A DNA stretch of 64,000 nt from Branchiostoma belcheri (GCF_001625305.1 NW_017804609.1:1185343-1249342); one strand, 5' to 3'. Positions 31,521 through 60,379 are shown, numbered from the stretch's first letter. Notes: generated from the letters alone by a model not told the origin. Made by a program: numbers and translations.

Positions 31521-31836
31521 ACCCCCCCGCCCCCTTGTAACATTATACTTGTGTTACTACTGGTATTAGTAGGTGTTACATGTAGGCCTGATCAAATGCT
31601 GCTCCAATGCAAAACTACGTGATGTTAGGTTTTATTAACCTTCAGGTGTGTTTCACCCATAGAGGCCACACTCGACTTGTATTATTATTGTAAAGCTTCC
31701 ATTTAACGTTAACCTTTTTCCAGCTAATTTGTGCTGAATCATTTTGTAAATTTGTTGAATTTGGTGCCCATAGCAGCAATGGGGTTAAGAATTGTTTAGA
31801 GTTAAAAACTTAAGATCCAACACAAAAGTTCTCTCA

Positions 31837-31877
31837 CCTAGAGCTTTTGACCAGTCACTCTGGTCTTCCTCAGTAGA
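31837..31877 (-). ncRNA. Decayed hammerhead-like motif, family B
   Basis: Minus strand: TCTA, CTGAGGA, ACCAG/CTGGT, but AAAA in place of the essential GAAA, then GCTC and TAGG. One core base is lost, so it is probably inactive. Confidence 0.5.
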
Positions 31878-32759
31878 CTGACCCAGTGAGGCTTGTCAGG
31901 TGGCTTCTTTGAAGTGTGACGTCAACACTGGGTCAAAGGTATCTGGTAGACAACAATGTCAGCCCCCGTCACGGTACAGTGTATTATTATTGTATAGCTT
32001 CATTAAACCTTCTTCCAGCTGAATTGTGCTGAATCATTTTGTAAATTTGTTAAATTTGGTAGCCACGGCAGCAATGGGGTTAAAAATTGCTTGAAGCTCA
32101 AGTTGTAGGAAGGATTTTGCAGGGTAAAATTGACATTTTAGATTATTAACGTTAACTTAACAGATTGTGATAATGTCACCGAAGGAGTGTTACAGTCTTA
32201 CAGAACCACGTAAATCTGAATATTTGTCCTTATTCACTCCAACTTTCATTCCTTCCCTCATTTCCCTTTCTTGCAGAATACAAAGTTTAAAATGTGACTA
32301 TTGTGATTGTAAATGTATTATTTATCCACAATATACAACAACTGCTCCATAATAGTACTTCACTGAAGGGTACTTTTATATTAAAGCCTTACAGAAGACT
32401 ACGGTATTAAAGAAGTAAACCTTGCAGGCAAGTTTCTTCCTGCATGTAACATTATTGTATTACTGTATTTATTAATAATTATCAGTCATTTAATTGCCTA
32501 TTGTGAATATTGTAGGGATAACTAAAAAACATATCTGTACAATGTGTGTTCATTCTAGAAGTAGTATGGTAGAATAGTAGAAAGATGTGATGACACTGAA
32601 ATGATATGAATTGCTGTTATTTGAAATGCTGCTTGTAATTTTGTCCAGTTTGTATCATTTTCATATTTCATGTTTCCCATCCGCTTATTTTGTTCATAAA
32701 GGGAGTTTTCTTGTAATTTGCAGAAAATACATGAATTGTTTTATCCCTTCCTTGTATAG

Positions 32760-32765
32760 AATAAA
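32760..32765 (+). terminator. Candidate TMEM106 polyadenylation signal
   Basis: AATAAA followed by a GT-rich tract (GTTGTTGGTGTGTTGTG) within 20-35 bp; it would give a 3' UTR near 1.5 kb. Confidence 0.45.
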
Positions 32766-32867
32766 CTACAGAAGTGATGTTGTTGGTGTGTTGTGTTTAC
32801 TCTCTGTCAGGCATATGACCCATATTGTAACAACATTAAAACAATATACAATTATTATCTACAACTA

Positions 32868-33145
32868 GAAAAGTAACATTTGCAAAGCAAATGCATAATG
32901 TTTACCTTCGGATATGGTCTGCTGTGTTACTTCTTACTCAGACACATTCACATACATGTACTACTAGTACATGGTGACAGGAGTCTAAATGCCTACTATG
33001 AAATTGCCACATTATGTAACCCAACACCAGTTACCATGGTGACAGACGTCAACAAAAGAGGCCATAGGCCAGGTCAGAGGTTAGTGTTTGGAACAGAAGA
33101 AGAAGAAATGGAACAAAAGCAATATGTTTTCCTTCGGTAAACATA
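32868..33145. mobile_element. Most complete copy of the GTTTACC repeat family
   Basis: Runs from GTAACATTTGCAAAGCAAATG and ATGTTTACCTTCGG to CCTTCGGTAAACAT. The ends ATGTTTACC and GGTAAACAT are inverted. In between: ACCCAACACCAGTTACC, CATGGTGACAGACGTC, GAAGAAGAAGAA. No open frame of interest. Non-autonomous element present about nine times in the window. Confidence 0.65.
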
Positions 33146-33248
33146 AATAGCTGCATAAAAACACCAGAGTAGCTTGAACAATAATGCTGACAAGCCATTT
33201 GTAATAAAGTTGCTGTTACAGTGCCAAAAGTTACTAATACTGAAAACG

Positions 33249-33780
33249 TCAGCAGATTATCTGTTCTACAATGCAATTGTTTGAGAAACAAGTGCTTTTA
33301 AAAAAAGCTGGCGTCTGCCGGTGTTCAGCTATTTCTGTTATATTAGTAGGTGTGCAGAATGTTTCTTCGTTTGCATGTCTGTCTACATTTTCATCAGTAA
33401 CTTCTCTGGTTTTTGTTTCACCATTTCTGAGCCGTTTATTTTCATGCATGTGCTTCTCAAGATTTTGTTGAGTTTCTAAGGTCATTTGATGAAAGGAGGC
33501 TATGTTTGTATGTTGTAAGTTGCATTCAGTCGATTCAGGTTGAGGTAAGGAGTTTATAGTTTGTGACTCCCTACTGTTGGGCACATTGTTGTCAGTCAGT
33601 GTGATAGACACATTAGTAACACTACGTGACAATGGCACATGTTCTGATTGCAAAGCTACAAGCTCAAAATTGCATGCTACACTTGTAGTCCAATTGAGTG
33701 TTTGCAAGAATTGACATAAGTTGCTGATAGATGTGTGCATACTTAGAACAGATGAACCATGGAGATCAGGCAGTGCTGTA
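33249..33780 (-). CDS. Unrecognised open reading frame, about 170 residues
   Basis: A continuous minus-strand frame (SVLSMHTSISNLCQFLQ... to ...NNCIVEQIIC, stop at 33249). Composition is protein-like: rich in Asn, Thr, Glu and His, with a basic-acidic stretch HMHENKRLRNGETKT and NVSITLTDNN. Upstream the frame runs into the 21-bp array (GRPAPYL repeats), so its start is unclear. No motif or family that I recognise, no nearby exons. It could be a terminal exon, a fragment of a mobile element, or chance; confidence is low. Confidence 0.25.
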
Positions 33781-34285
33781 CCCAAGTACGGAGCGGGCCT
33801 ACCCAAGTACGGAGCGGGCCTACCCAAGTACGGAGCGGGCCTACCCAAGTACGGAGCGGGCCTACCCAAGTACGGAGCGGGCCTACCCAAGTACGGAGCG
33901 GGCCTACCCAAGTAAAGGAGCGGGCCTACCCAAGTAAAGGAGCGGGCCTACCCAAGTACGGAGCGGGGCCTACCCCAAGTACGGTGCGGGGCCTACCCCA
34001 AGTACGGTGCGGGCCTACCCAAATCAAGTGCGGGCCTACCCAAATCAAGTGCGGGCCTACCCAAATCAAGTGCGGGCCTACCCAAATCAAGTGCGGGCCT
34101 ACCCAAATCAAGTGCGGGCCTACCCAAATCAAGTGCGGGCCTACCCAAATCAAGTGCGGGCCTACCCAAATCAAGTGCGGGCCTACCCAAATCAAGTGCG
34201 GGCCTACCCAAATCAAGTAGCGGGCCTACCCAAGTACGGAGCGGGCCTACCCAAGTACGGAGCGGGCCTACCCAAGTACCACCCA
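33775..34285. repeat. 21-bp minisatellite, two unit types
   Basis: About 8-9 units of CCCAAGTACGGAGCGGGCCTA, some with small insertions, then about ten of CCCAAATCAAGTGCGGGCCTA, then three of the first type. The 21-bp period keeps several frames open on both strands; I treat these as non-coding. Confidence 0.95.
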
Positions 34286-34408
34286 CGTACCGAGCGACGT
34301 ACCGAGCGACCTACCGAGCGACGTATCGAGCGACCTACCGAGCGACGTACCGAGCGACCTACCGAGCGACGTACCGAGCGACCTACCGAACGAACTACCT
34401 ACCGAACT
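34286..34408. repeat. 12-bp repeat, CGAGCGACSTAC
   Basis: About nine units of (A/G)CCGAGCGAC(C/G)T, continuing straight from the 21-bp array and shifting to ACCGAACTACCT at the right. Confidence 0.85.
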
Positions 34409-34409
34409 A

Positions 34410-34612
34410 CCGAAATTCATGTCACGTCTTCCCTACCCCAAGAGCTACCTACCTACTGAAATTCATGTCACGTCTTCCCTACCCCAAGAGCTATCTACCA
34501 AGCAAAATTTATGTCACGTCTTCCCTACCCCAAGAGCTATCTACCAAGCAAAATTCATGTCACGTCTTCCCTACCCCAAAAGCTATCTACCAAGCAAAAT
34601 TCATGACCCTAG
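34410..34612. repeat. ~46-bp repeat, CATGTCACGTCTTCCC unit
   Basis: Four full units of AAATTCATGTCACGTCTTCC followed by CTACCCCAAGAGCTA, and a partial fifth. The same set recurs at 35864-36060. Confidence 0.85.
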
Positions 34613-34883
34613 CATGTCCAGATCGCGAGATATCAAAACCGGAAGTTCTGCTGCAGTACCTAGGAAAGCCGCCAGGGGGCTCAAAATCTAATCATTCCTA
34701 GCTCTTATGAAGACCTACCCACCTACCAAGTTTCATGGCAATGCATATTAAGCTTCTTGAGTTATGCTGTTCACAAACAGAGAATATACGGTTCGCCTCA
34801 CTTTACCCTCTAGCGGACCAACTCCGGATCCCCTGCACTGGCATGTTTTCTTTTTATCTGGTCAATTTCTACTCTTTCCTGGG

Positions 34884-35040
34884 GGGCCCGCAAGCCCTTT
34901 TCTGTAGAGCATATTCGCCGTTTTAATTCTACGTAATGCGTTATAGCCACTTGGAATTTATCGTAAAGCGTATTAAAAAATCGAGAAGTTTCCGAATTCA
35001 GCATAGATCGTTGTCGGGACCCCCCTTGCAGGCCCCCTTT
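34884..35040 (-). mobile_element. ACGCTCTACG-module element, inverted
   Basis: Minus-strand relative of 3915-4135 (CCCGCAAGCCCTTTTC on plus, then GCGTATT and GCGTTATAG words, to GTCGGGACCCCCCTTGCAGG). Its duplicate is 36338-36493. Confidence 0.6.
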
Positions 35041-35629
35041 CCTGAGCTGTCTCCTGAAGTCTGGTAGAGGTTATACAGCTAGAACTTAATGTGTAGACTC
35101 AGACGTGCCCCTCTGGGCAAAACCTACAATTGAAGTTGACGGCTGCAAATTAGAGGTAGGAGATCGGGTCGCGCAGTTGGCTGACCTGTAGGCAAGGCTA
35201 GCTTCCGTTGAGTTGACACACCGAGCCTCGGGTCATCCCACAAGTGTATAGTATGTCGTGGAAAAATGTTCACCCCACACAGAAGTCCTCACACAGAAGG
35301 AAAAGGTGTCATTTAATGGATATGACCAGAGCTATGGGATATGACAATTAGATTAGATCAGGATAGGTTGAAAGTGAGCTATAATTAACGTTTTGATCAG
35401 ATACTTCAATTATGTTCCTTGGTTGGGTGGAGGACAGGGGATTTCAGACAGATGGAGAGTCGCAAGCGACGGCATTGTTAAGTTCAAGCAGCCTGAAAGG
35501 CAGGTCGTAAAAACGTTTACAAACGCCTATACAGTCACTGTATAATGGACTGGTAAGCTTGAAAAAAAACTTACAATTTCCATAATGAACTTGAAATCAG
35601 GAAGTGTACTCATACCAAAACTTCATGCC

Positions 35630-35862
35630 ACTAAGTACCGAGCGGGCCTACCCAAGTACCGAGCGGGCCTACCCAAGTACCGAGCGGGCCTACCCAAGTA
35701 CGGAGCGGGCCTACCCAAGTACCGAGCGGGCCTACCCAAGTACCGAGCGGGCGTACCGAGCGGCGTACCGAGCGACGTACCGAGCGACGTACCGAGCGAC
35801 GTATCGAACGACCTACCGAACGACGTACCGAACGACCTACCTACCGAACTACCTACCGAACT
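35630..35862. repeat. 21-bp and 12-bp arrays of the second block
   Basis: About six units of CCCAAGTACCGAGCGGGCCTA, then 12-bp ACCGAGCGACGT units. Shorter than the first array and without the AAATCAAGTG type. Confidence 0.9.
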
Positions 35863-37085
35863 ACCGAAATTCATGTCACGTCTTCCCTACCCCAAGAGCT
35901 ACCTACCTACCGAAATTCATGTCACGTCTTCCCTACCCCAAGAGCTATCTACCAAGCAAAATTCATGTCACGTCTTCCCTACCCCAAGAGCTATCTACCA
36001 AGCAAAATTCATGTCACGTCTTCCCTACCCCAAGAGCTATCTACAAAGCAAAATTCATGACCCTAGCATGTCCAGATCGCGATATATCAAAACCAGAAGT
36101 TCTGCTGCAGTACTTAGGAAAGCCGCCAGGGGGCCCAAAATCTAATCATTCCTAGCTCTTATGAAGACCTACCCACCTACCAAGTTTCATGGCAATGCAT
36201 ATTAAGCTTCTTGAGTTATGCTGTTCACAAACAGAGAATATACGGTTCGCCTCACTTTACCCTCTAGCGGACCAACTCCGGATCCCCTGCACTGGCATGT
36301 TTTCTTTTTATCTGGTCAATTTCTACTCTTTCCTGGGGGGCCCGCAAGCCCTTTTCTGTAGAGCATATTCGCCGTTTTAATTCTACGTAATGCGTTATAG
36401 CCACTTGGAATTTATCGTAAAGCGTATTAAAAAATCGAGAAGTTTCCGAATTCAGCATAGATCGTTGTCGGGACCCCCCTTGCAGGCCCCCTTTCCTGAG
36501 CTGTCTCCTGAAGTCTGGTAGAGGTTATACAGCTAGAACTTAATGTGTAGACTCAGACGTGCCCCTCTGGGCAAAACCTACAATTGAAGTTGACGGCTGC
36601 AAATTAGAGGTAGGAGATCGGGTCGCGCAGTTGGCTGACCTGTAGGCAAGGCTAGCTTCCGTTGAGTTGACACACCGAGCCTCGGGTCATCCCACAAGTG
36701 TATAGTATGTCGTGGAAAAATGTTCACCCCACACAGAAGTCCTCACACAGAAGGAAAAGGTGTCATTTAATGGATATGACCAGAGCTATGGGATATGACA
36801 ATTAGATTAGATCAGGATAGGTTGAAAGTGAGCTATAATTAACGTTTTGATCAGATACTTCAATTATGTTCCTTGGTTGGGTGGAGGACAGGGGATTTCA
36901 GACAGATGGAGAGTCGCAAGCGACGGCATTGTTAAGTTCAAGCAGCCTGAAAGGCAGGTCGTAAAAACGTTTACAAACGCCTATACAGTCACTGTATAAT
37001 GGACTAGTAAGCTTGAAAAAAACTTACAATTTCCATAATGAACTTGAAATCAGGAAGTGTACTCATACCAAAACTTCATGCCACT

Positions 37086-39300
37086 TATCCCACCTACTAA
37101 CCCCTGTACTTGAGGACAATCTGTCGTCCCTAGGCTCGGCCTCAACAAGATCCTCAAGACCACCCTACTAATACCAAAGCCTCACCATCTCATCATAAAA
37201 AAAACAACTTTAAACTTCCGCCGCATTAGGTCCGCCAAGAAAATTACGTCAAGTTCTAAACACAATCAGACTCGCCTTTATTACGTCAAAGCCATCGCCT
37301 CTATACACTTCTGCCAAAATGAACACACAACCAGGTAGGCTTTCAATTACTGCTCTTTCCAAAACATACCGCTAGGTGTCGTCCTTACACTGTAGGCCTG
37401 TGACAGGTCCCACAATGCACCTCACTCAACTTTGACCTGCCCCATTGCATGACGGGAAACAAAATGGCGGCGCCCATAAAATCCAGGTAAAATAGAACAG
37501 GTTTTGCTATCGCAAACCTGTAATAAACAAATTTAAGCTTTACCTCTACATCCGGGACCTTGCAGTTTGACACAGCGACATCTTGCGACATGTGATGAAA
37601 TAGCACCATATTCACAACAACAGCGTCATCTAGCGACAATTTAGTAAAATGGCAAGGCAGAATGGCCCATGGCCCGTTGTTGCCTGCATCGATCCACGCA
37701 AGGACTGTTCTGGCTAGTCCACGTCTGCCGCCGCAGGGCGGCAGACGTAAAAAATGCTGGAAAGGGTACAGAACCAAGCTGCAAGATCAAGCTCTTGGAG
37801 AAGAAAGTGCAGTCTGGACCCTACACACGGTGCAAGCAAAAGCGCCGCCAAACGGTTGCGGTTGTCATTGCAGGAAAACGCACGCCCAGCAGGGCAAAAT
37901 ACACTGAACCATGCAGATGATTCCGACCTAAATAATGCCTTTTAAAGCAAGGAGTGTACCTTTCAGTTATCATATCGATTCTTAACGTTTATCTTCACGG
38001 CTAGGTGAGCCATGAATTGATTTAATACTATGCTGGTAAACAAGAAAAGGCAGATATTTATGATAGACGTCAAAAATAAGCCGAAGCCTGAACTTCTGCT
38101 TGGAAAGTAATCAGTATTTGGACTGGCAAAAAATACGCTACAAAAAAGAAAGCCCATGGGAAAAAACCCACTTGCATCGCAATGGTATCAATTAGCGCCG
38201 ATAACATTCAACAGAAAACAAGAGATGCAGAGAAATTCTTTCTAAAACGCAGGAATTCCACCCACCTTTGCGCTTCCGAACGCTCCACAGTCAAAACAAA
38301 CATTGCACTGAAGACCCGACTTGAGTTTTCCTCTGATGCAGCGGCTGCCCGGAAGTTTCTGTCACTGTTGGTCATCCTGGTTAGTTTACGTCGGACTCCG
38401 CTCCCGTAGTCGCTTCGGTACTGAGCTTAATGACTGTTCCACCGTTTGCTGTGCTTCACTCTTACCCTTCTTTATTTTCCACGCGTCTTTTTATCATGCA
38501 AATAGTATCATACAGGTGATAATCTTATGGAACATTTATGTCCAGATGAATATAATTAATGCTACTGATTCAAAGAATCATTAATTGAAACACTCTTCTT
38601 ACATGACAAGTTCAAATCGTCCTGCAGGCCGCTTTTCATTAAGGGCGTGAGGGAAGACGTAAGGGCCACAGAAAATGTACCAAAAAGCTAAAGTTTATAT
38701 CATTTTAAGTCCTAATAAATCTATACACATATCTTAAACAGAATACATACGGTATGTTATAAGAGCGAGAGCTTGTAATTGCCATTTGGGTTGTGTTCGT
38801 CCGTTCGTTTTCATTTCTGCCGGGACTGTGACCAACAACCGCAAGCGATCAGCTGATCTAAAAAAAACATTTTAGCACAAGTCGGAAATGGAGAAAAGTC
38901 GGGCGAAGACATTAAGCAGGAATATGGCACACCATAAGGAGTAATACTTTGAAAACAAGGGCACCGACAATGTCAAAACTTTCATTTTCTAAGATTAAAA
39001 AAAAACGGAATTCAAAATACACCACCTATCACACACCCGTTTAGCGCACCTGTTCCGAAAATGTCCGTATCTCGCTAATAATAAGGAAGCGTCTCTCATT
39101 CCCAGATTTGGCCATTTCGCGTCTTCGGAAACGAGATGGGCTCTTGTGGCGTTCTTAGTCCAGTTCTTTCCTGCTCTTGTTCTTGAGTTCATTACTACAA
39201 AAATATCGCAAATTATTCAGAAATGGACCATCGTATTGATAGGCGTTTTCTTTCTAAGGCTTGCTTTACTAAAACGCGTATGACTATGAGCGGCAGGCAC
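37086..39300. other. No gene identified
   Basis: Mixed-composition DNA without exons I can support. A short stretch near 37754 reads MLERVQNQAAR, which resembles the tail of LINE reverse transcriptases but is too short to call. Direct words GTCGTCCTTACACTG and AATGGCGGCGCCCA are unexplained. Confidence 0.4.
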
Positions 39301-39304
39301 TTCA

Positions 39305-39380
39305 CACACACACACACACACACACATACACTCACATACAGACACTCTCACTCACTCACTCACTCACACACACACACGCA
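39305..39380. repeat. CA / CACT simple repeat
   Basis: (CA)n, then (CACT)n and (CA)n again. Confidence 0.85.
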
Positions 39381-39959
39381 CATTTTATATCTTATGTCAT
39401 GAATGTTCACTTTGCTTAGTAGCAAACAACAAAAGAGGCCACAAATAGTTTCTCCAGTTTCCCATAGAATTTATTTCTTACAGAGCATGGCATCGATGTT
39501 TCAAAATCAGGGAAAAGTTGTTAGTAAATAATCAAAAGCACAAAATACATGCAGAGATTCTCCGGGTTTCATCATAAAATAATCTCAGTGGAAAAGCGAC
39601 AAACGACCAAATGTTGGCTGTTTCTGATCCCTCAATATATTAATTACCACACTGGTCAGTCCTGGTTCGGAAATGTCATTCTCTTTAAGGTAAAATGTCT
39701 CTAAATTGTCTTCTTTTAAGGTAGAACGTCTCTAAAAACTGTAAAGTTAGGATATTATGGTACTGATAAAACCTTGTACTGTGACATTAGAGGGTACATT
39801 ATTTTTCTGCAGGATATTTAACATGTCCACAACTGAAGCATTCTGAACCTGATACATGTACCTTGAAAATCCAGATCTGGAAAATTAATTGTCAAATTCA
39901 TAGCCACTTTGTCTACACCAGTCCTGGTCTACAGCTTACTGATACTGTGATATACTGAT

Positions 39960-40260
39960 TGCGGGGAAAAAACAGGATTTCAAAACTTTCCTCTGACCAA
40001 TTCCTGGAAGAGGTCAGAGTTCACAGCTCCCTTGAGCGTCAGAATTGTCATGACCAATTCCTGGAAAAGGTCGGAGGTCAAAACTTTCCCTTGACCAATT
40101 CCAGGAAAAGGTCAGAATTTTCATGCCTGAAAAGGTCGGAGGTCAAAACATTCTCTGACCAATTCCAGGAAAAGGTCGGAGGTCAAAACTTTCTGACCAA
40201 TTCCTGGTAAAGGTCGGAGGTCAAACGCTTCCTCTGACCAATTCCTGGAAGAGGTCAGCT
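39960..40260. repeat. ~40-bp minisatellite, GACCAATTCCTGGAAAAGGTC
   Basis: About seven imperfect units with GACCAATTCC(T/A)GGAAA and AGGTC(G/A)GAGGTCAAAAC. Confidence 0.8.
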
Positions 40261-40261
40261 T

Positions 40262-43200
40262 CCCCTGACCTTAAACAAGGCTCCTGCTCCCATGTATGAA
40301 CCCTGGTTGCATAATTCATGTATTACACAATACAAAAACAGGTTAACCCTTGGCATACTACAGGTGTCAGACACTGGCGAACAGGTGAGGGTAGCAGGCC
40401 AAGGGTTATCAGTCTCAGGCACAGCTTGGTCCTACAACTATGACAGGAAATTTTAGACTTGCTGTAAAATTCTTAAGATTTGTCGGAGAAAATTTAAAGC
40501 AGACGTATTTTCGCTGCAGTACGATAGAGCCTCACTACAGAAATTTTGGGGGCTGCTTTTTTAGAAACACATTTTCTTTTGCAGCATTCCATAAAAATTT
40601 CTTGATAAAATATATTTTTATGGTGGATTTGGGCAGAAACTTCCTGATTTTGTAGCAGTTCCCAAATTACTTTAATCTGCATAAAAGTTCTTTATTTTTC
40701 ACGTCATTTCCTACTCAGAATCTCAGCTAAGACAACTTGTCGGTAAAACCAAAAAATGGAGGGAAATTTAAAATTCACATTGAGTTTTCCATAAATTCTG
40801 TCCCATACTCTCATTCTAACATTACTCTAAAACAGCCAACATTACGTAAAAACGGTCAAAACTGATACACGGCTAGGAAACAAGTTTGGCAACATGACTG
40901 AGACACAACTGTCTCGTTAAGCTAACGAGTATCTCCTCATTAATACAATCTAAAATCAATCTATCGTGATTTTTACATCCTAAACTAACTTTTCATGTGT
41001 TCGACAGAAATAAATTAATGCAGTTTATTATATTATTAATATATACATGAGAGTTCTAGATTTGTGTAGAATTTCCTGATATCATACAATACAAAAGTCA
41101 TTCAGCTACACAAGGATATTATACACACATACTGCACAGAGGACAATTTCATGGCACAGACAAACCACAGGCCATGGCGGCAACAACGAACGGACGGATA
41201 TTGTACGCAAGTACGGAATACGACAAACGGATACCGTACGCTAGACTTGTACGTACGGAATACATAGCCTCCACCAGGCCTTCCTACGGGGGTACGGATC
41301 CTAGAATTCGGTAAAAAAAAGGGAATAGTCGGCCCGGAGAGTCAGTCTGCGAGAGGGTTAATTTTCCCCTCTAGCAAAAGAACTCTGGCTAAACTCCCCA
41401 AGTCAATTATTCTCCCTTTTGGCTCAATTTTAATTTAAAAAATAACCACATTGTTAGTCTGGTGGTGACTATGGAACACATGTCAAGAGCGCACAGTTTT
41501 CACAAGCTTGATGTATGTTCTCTACTGCTCTCCCCAGGATAACATTACTGTATACAGAACCATGCCTGTCCAGTTCTAGGCCTGAATGGGTTAGGACCAG
41601 GCAATAGTCTCCATGTATCCAACAACGTAGATTTGCCTCAGGCACTGTTCTGGATACACATGGACTACTTGGAACCGCGCCTGTCCAGTTCTATGGCAGA
41701 ATGAGTTAGGGTTAGGATCAGGCACAGTTCTGGATAGTCTCCGTATATCCAAAAACAGGCACTGCTCTAGATATGCGTGGACTATCCAGAACTGCACAAG
41801 AGCATGGTTCTGGATAAAGCATGGTTCTGGGTAGAGCACGGTTCTGGATAAAGCATGGCTCTGGATAGAGCACGGTTCTGGATAAAGCATGGCTCTGGAT
41901 AGAGCACGGTTCTGGATAAAGCATGGTTCTGGATATTGCATGATTCTGGATAAAGCATGGTTCTGGATGCAACAAACATCATTATTGGACGGATTTAACA
42001 AAACTCTTCCAAAACAAGAATTACTGAAAAATTTGAAACTTTTTCCACAGCCACAATCTGGCAGCAGGGTTGGCACTAAGGTTATACATGGAAAAGACAG
42101 AACGTTTTCTAACCAAGTTTTGTTCATAATATTCAAATTTTTGTAGAGGATTTCTCGGTAGACAAACTAAACATCAAAAAGTAGATTTGAGTTTTCCCTG
42201 TGACAAAATGGAAGTGTGAAAAGGCAATTTTCAAATTTCCATTTTGCTTCAGACTTATTTTCAAACATCTGAGAACCCAGGAACTAAATTAGTGTGGCCT
42301 TTAAGAAAAGTTTTCACTCTTAACATGAATCTTTAAGACTTTTGTAGCCCAGGTGAGAAAACAGGTGTGTTGACAGGACTGATCACAGACAGGTAAAGCT
42401 ACCTACCTTAAGGTGCGTCACATTAAATAGTATCACAATACTGCATTATCATTATATCACATTCATACAATTGCATACAAAAATACTTTCATCTACTTTC
42501 ACTGGAATAATATTCCATATTTCACTGCATCAAGAATGATTCTGGACAGAGAACTTTGGCCTATGCACATGTCAGTGTGAACCCCAGAGGGGGTGGGGGG
42601 TAGGTGTAGGGGTTGAAGTAAAGGCATCTAATTCAGAGGCTTAAATGTAAACAAAAATGATCACCTCAAAGTTTGGAACATTTATGACTGCTAACTCCTC
42701 CATTCAAAACAAGGGGATACAACAAAAATTTCTTTGTCTTCTTACTGCTTGTTCCTGTACTGAAAATCCATTAGCTGTATTCTTAAGTCCCCCTAAAAAA
42801 ATTTTAACTGGTAATGGGAGCTCCAAATATGTCTTCAACGTTAAAAGAAGCGGGTAAACCCCCATGCACACCCGCACAATCCCGAGGGTTGTCACTGACA
42901 TGTGCATCCCAGTCCCCTTGCCCCATGCTGACATCTTTAAGTACAACAAACTTTCACATCTTTAAGTCTTGGCAGAGACAGGCAGTCAACATTGCAACAA
43001 GTAGTAGAGTACGCACTGCACAATACACATTGGTGTGGAGGCATGTAGAAACTAGTATATACAGCATGTATATATAAACCACACTGCTGTGCTCCTGGCT
43101 TGTTCATTGGCTGTACAACAGGGGAGACGAAACCTGACACCACGAGGGAGGGGTAAAGGTTAATAGATCGTTCCATTTCAAAAGTAGGGGTGCATCACAA

Positions 43201-44329
43201 AATACTTTGGGACCATCTTTTTTCTAGCCTCCCTTCTCCCAAGTAGTTTTTTGCCTGGCCATTTTTTAATCCCAGCATTTTTCTTACATTCTTTATAAAT
43301 CTCCCCATTTAACATTCACTCAGAATTCATATTTAAAGTCAACAAGACAGACATATTTTATATTATGTAGTTGGTGCACACAAATCTTCTGTGTATAATT
43401 GACACATTTATAATGTACATGAATCTGCTACATACCTACAACTTTGTTACACGAAAGCAACATGAACCATCGCAACAACCACTATACATTATCCGACACC
43501 AACGCACAAATCTGGCAGATCCTCTCCTTTTCTTTTTATACATATTTACATGCATACTGTGTTACCGTGGCAACAAGACTATTATGAACTGCATTGTTGT
43601 AATCTCAGTTTCCCGTGAACTTTGACCCAGAAGTGGAGAATTGAAAAGTAAAAGTTGCCTGCGACTAAGACGTCGTTGAAGGAAGTTTGCACGGATGTGG
43701 TGGTAGGAACCAATTAAAGTGAAAGTTACCTGCACAGGTGTGTACAGGTGAAAGGTGCTGACAGGTGAGCTAAAAAATACTTTCTGGCGACTTTTGCAGG
43801 GATTATAACACAAACTCTGACTGGCTGGTTTTGGATATTTCAGCTGTTGTCACTTACAAGCTCTGTGATGTCATTAGTGTCCTCAGCCAATCAGATCCGA
43901 CCATTTGCCAGCCCGAGTCATGACTCCCGCCTATCAGATTACCAGTTACCATGGAAACCAGCAGAATTTGCTGCATGTGTGTGTGTGGGGGGGGCGACTG
44001 CACATCGTGTGTGATAAATACAGATTACAACCATAGCCTCTTATTGTACATAAATACATCGTTAGTGACTGCTTAATTAAATAGACCTGGTGCCTAATGA
44101 GGCTTTACAAGCCCCAGTAGAGATTCAACCTGAAATCTACAAAAGAACATCAAAACTGAGAATAAATAATATCTGCAGCTACCACTAACACTGACTAGTG
44201 TAGTCAGATGACCATATAAGGTTATATTGACCATATAAGGTAATATACAGGTGTGAAATGTACCAAGTAACCTTTAAGGATGCTTCAGCGTGACCTTTGG
44301 CCCTATTGGCTGCCCTTTGCCCTTTGCCC
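40262..44329. other. Probable 3' UTR and flank of the adenylyl cyclase gene
   Basis: No exon found. AT-rich single-copy DNA next to a minus-strand stop is where a long 3' UTR would lie. Contains the CAGTTCTGGATA repeat at 41540-41980 and a palindrome-end relative at 41264-41400 (GCCTCCACCAGGCCTTCC). Confidence 0.4.
41790..41980. repeat. 16-bp minisatellite, AGCATGGTTCTGGATA
   Basis: About eleven units alternating AGCATGG(T/C)TCTGGATAA and AGCACGGTTCTGGAT, an expansion of the CAGTTCTGGATA repeat family. Confidence 0.85.
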
Positions 44330-60096
<15,767 letters not shown>

Positions 60097-60169
60097 CTGT
60101 GTGTAAACAACAACAACAAAACAACATGTAAATAACAACATCTAAATAACAACAAGTGTTGTTAAGGCT

Positions 60170-60252
60170 TGTCTCTGCGCGACTTCGGCCGGATAGTGCG
60201 TAAACACGCCCGCAATGTTCGCACACACGAACACCACCGCATTCGCTACAAG
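60170..60252 (-). repeat. Upstream partial copy of the first cyclase exon in the window
   Basis: The acceptor and about 80 exon bases ([20 protein letters not shown] to AQRQA) recur 156 bp upstream of the true acceptor (60096). No donor. In frame it ends in a stop after TTLVVI. Confidence 0.9.
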
Positions 60253-60379
60253 CTGGAAACAACAACAACATGTAAATAACAACAACATTTAAAAAAAAAA
60301 ACAAATGCCTCTGAGCTACTTTGGTAGGATAGAAAAAAATCTCCCTTAACTGTTGGAATGAAGGGCTCAATGATGTTTA

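Larger units (their letters stand above)
34410..37085. repeat. Tandem duplication of a ~1.45-kb block
   Basis: 34410-35635 and 35864-37085 are almost identical at an offset of 1454 bp (1452 near the right end). Each is preceded by its own 21-bp/12-bp array. The blocks include the inverted ACGCTCTACG element and the words CTCTAGCGGACCAACTCC and GAGATCGGGTCGCGCAG. So few differences imply a recent duplication or an assembly overlap. Confidence 0.9.

Noticed and set aside
33759-34459. Long open frames with QVRSGPT, PNQVRAY or GRPALDL repeats
   Set aside because: They are translations of a 21-bp minisatellite that is open in several frames on both strands; no splice context or unique sequence supports coding.
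37385-37777. 130-residue minus-strand frame
   Set aside because: No recognisable domain, competing frames on the other strand, and GC-rich composition explains the length.
37754-37800. MLERVQNQAAR as a LINE reverse transcriptase tail
   Set aside because: Eleven matching-looking residues without further similarity on either side are not enough.
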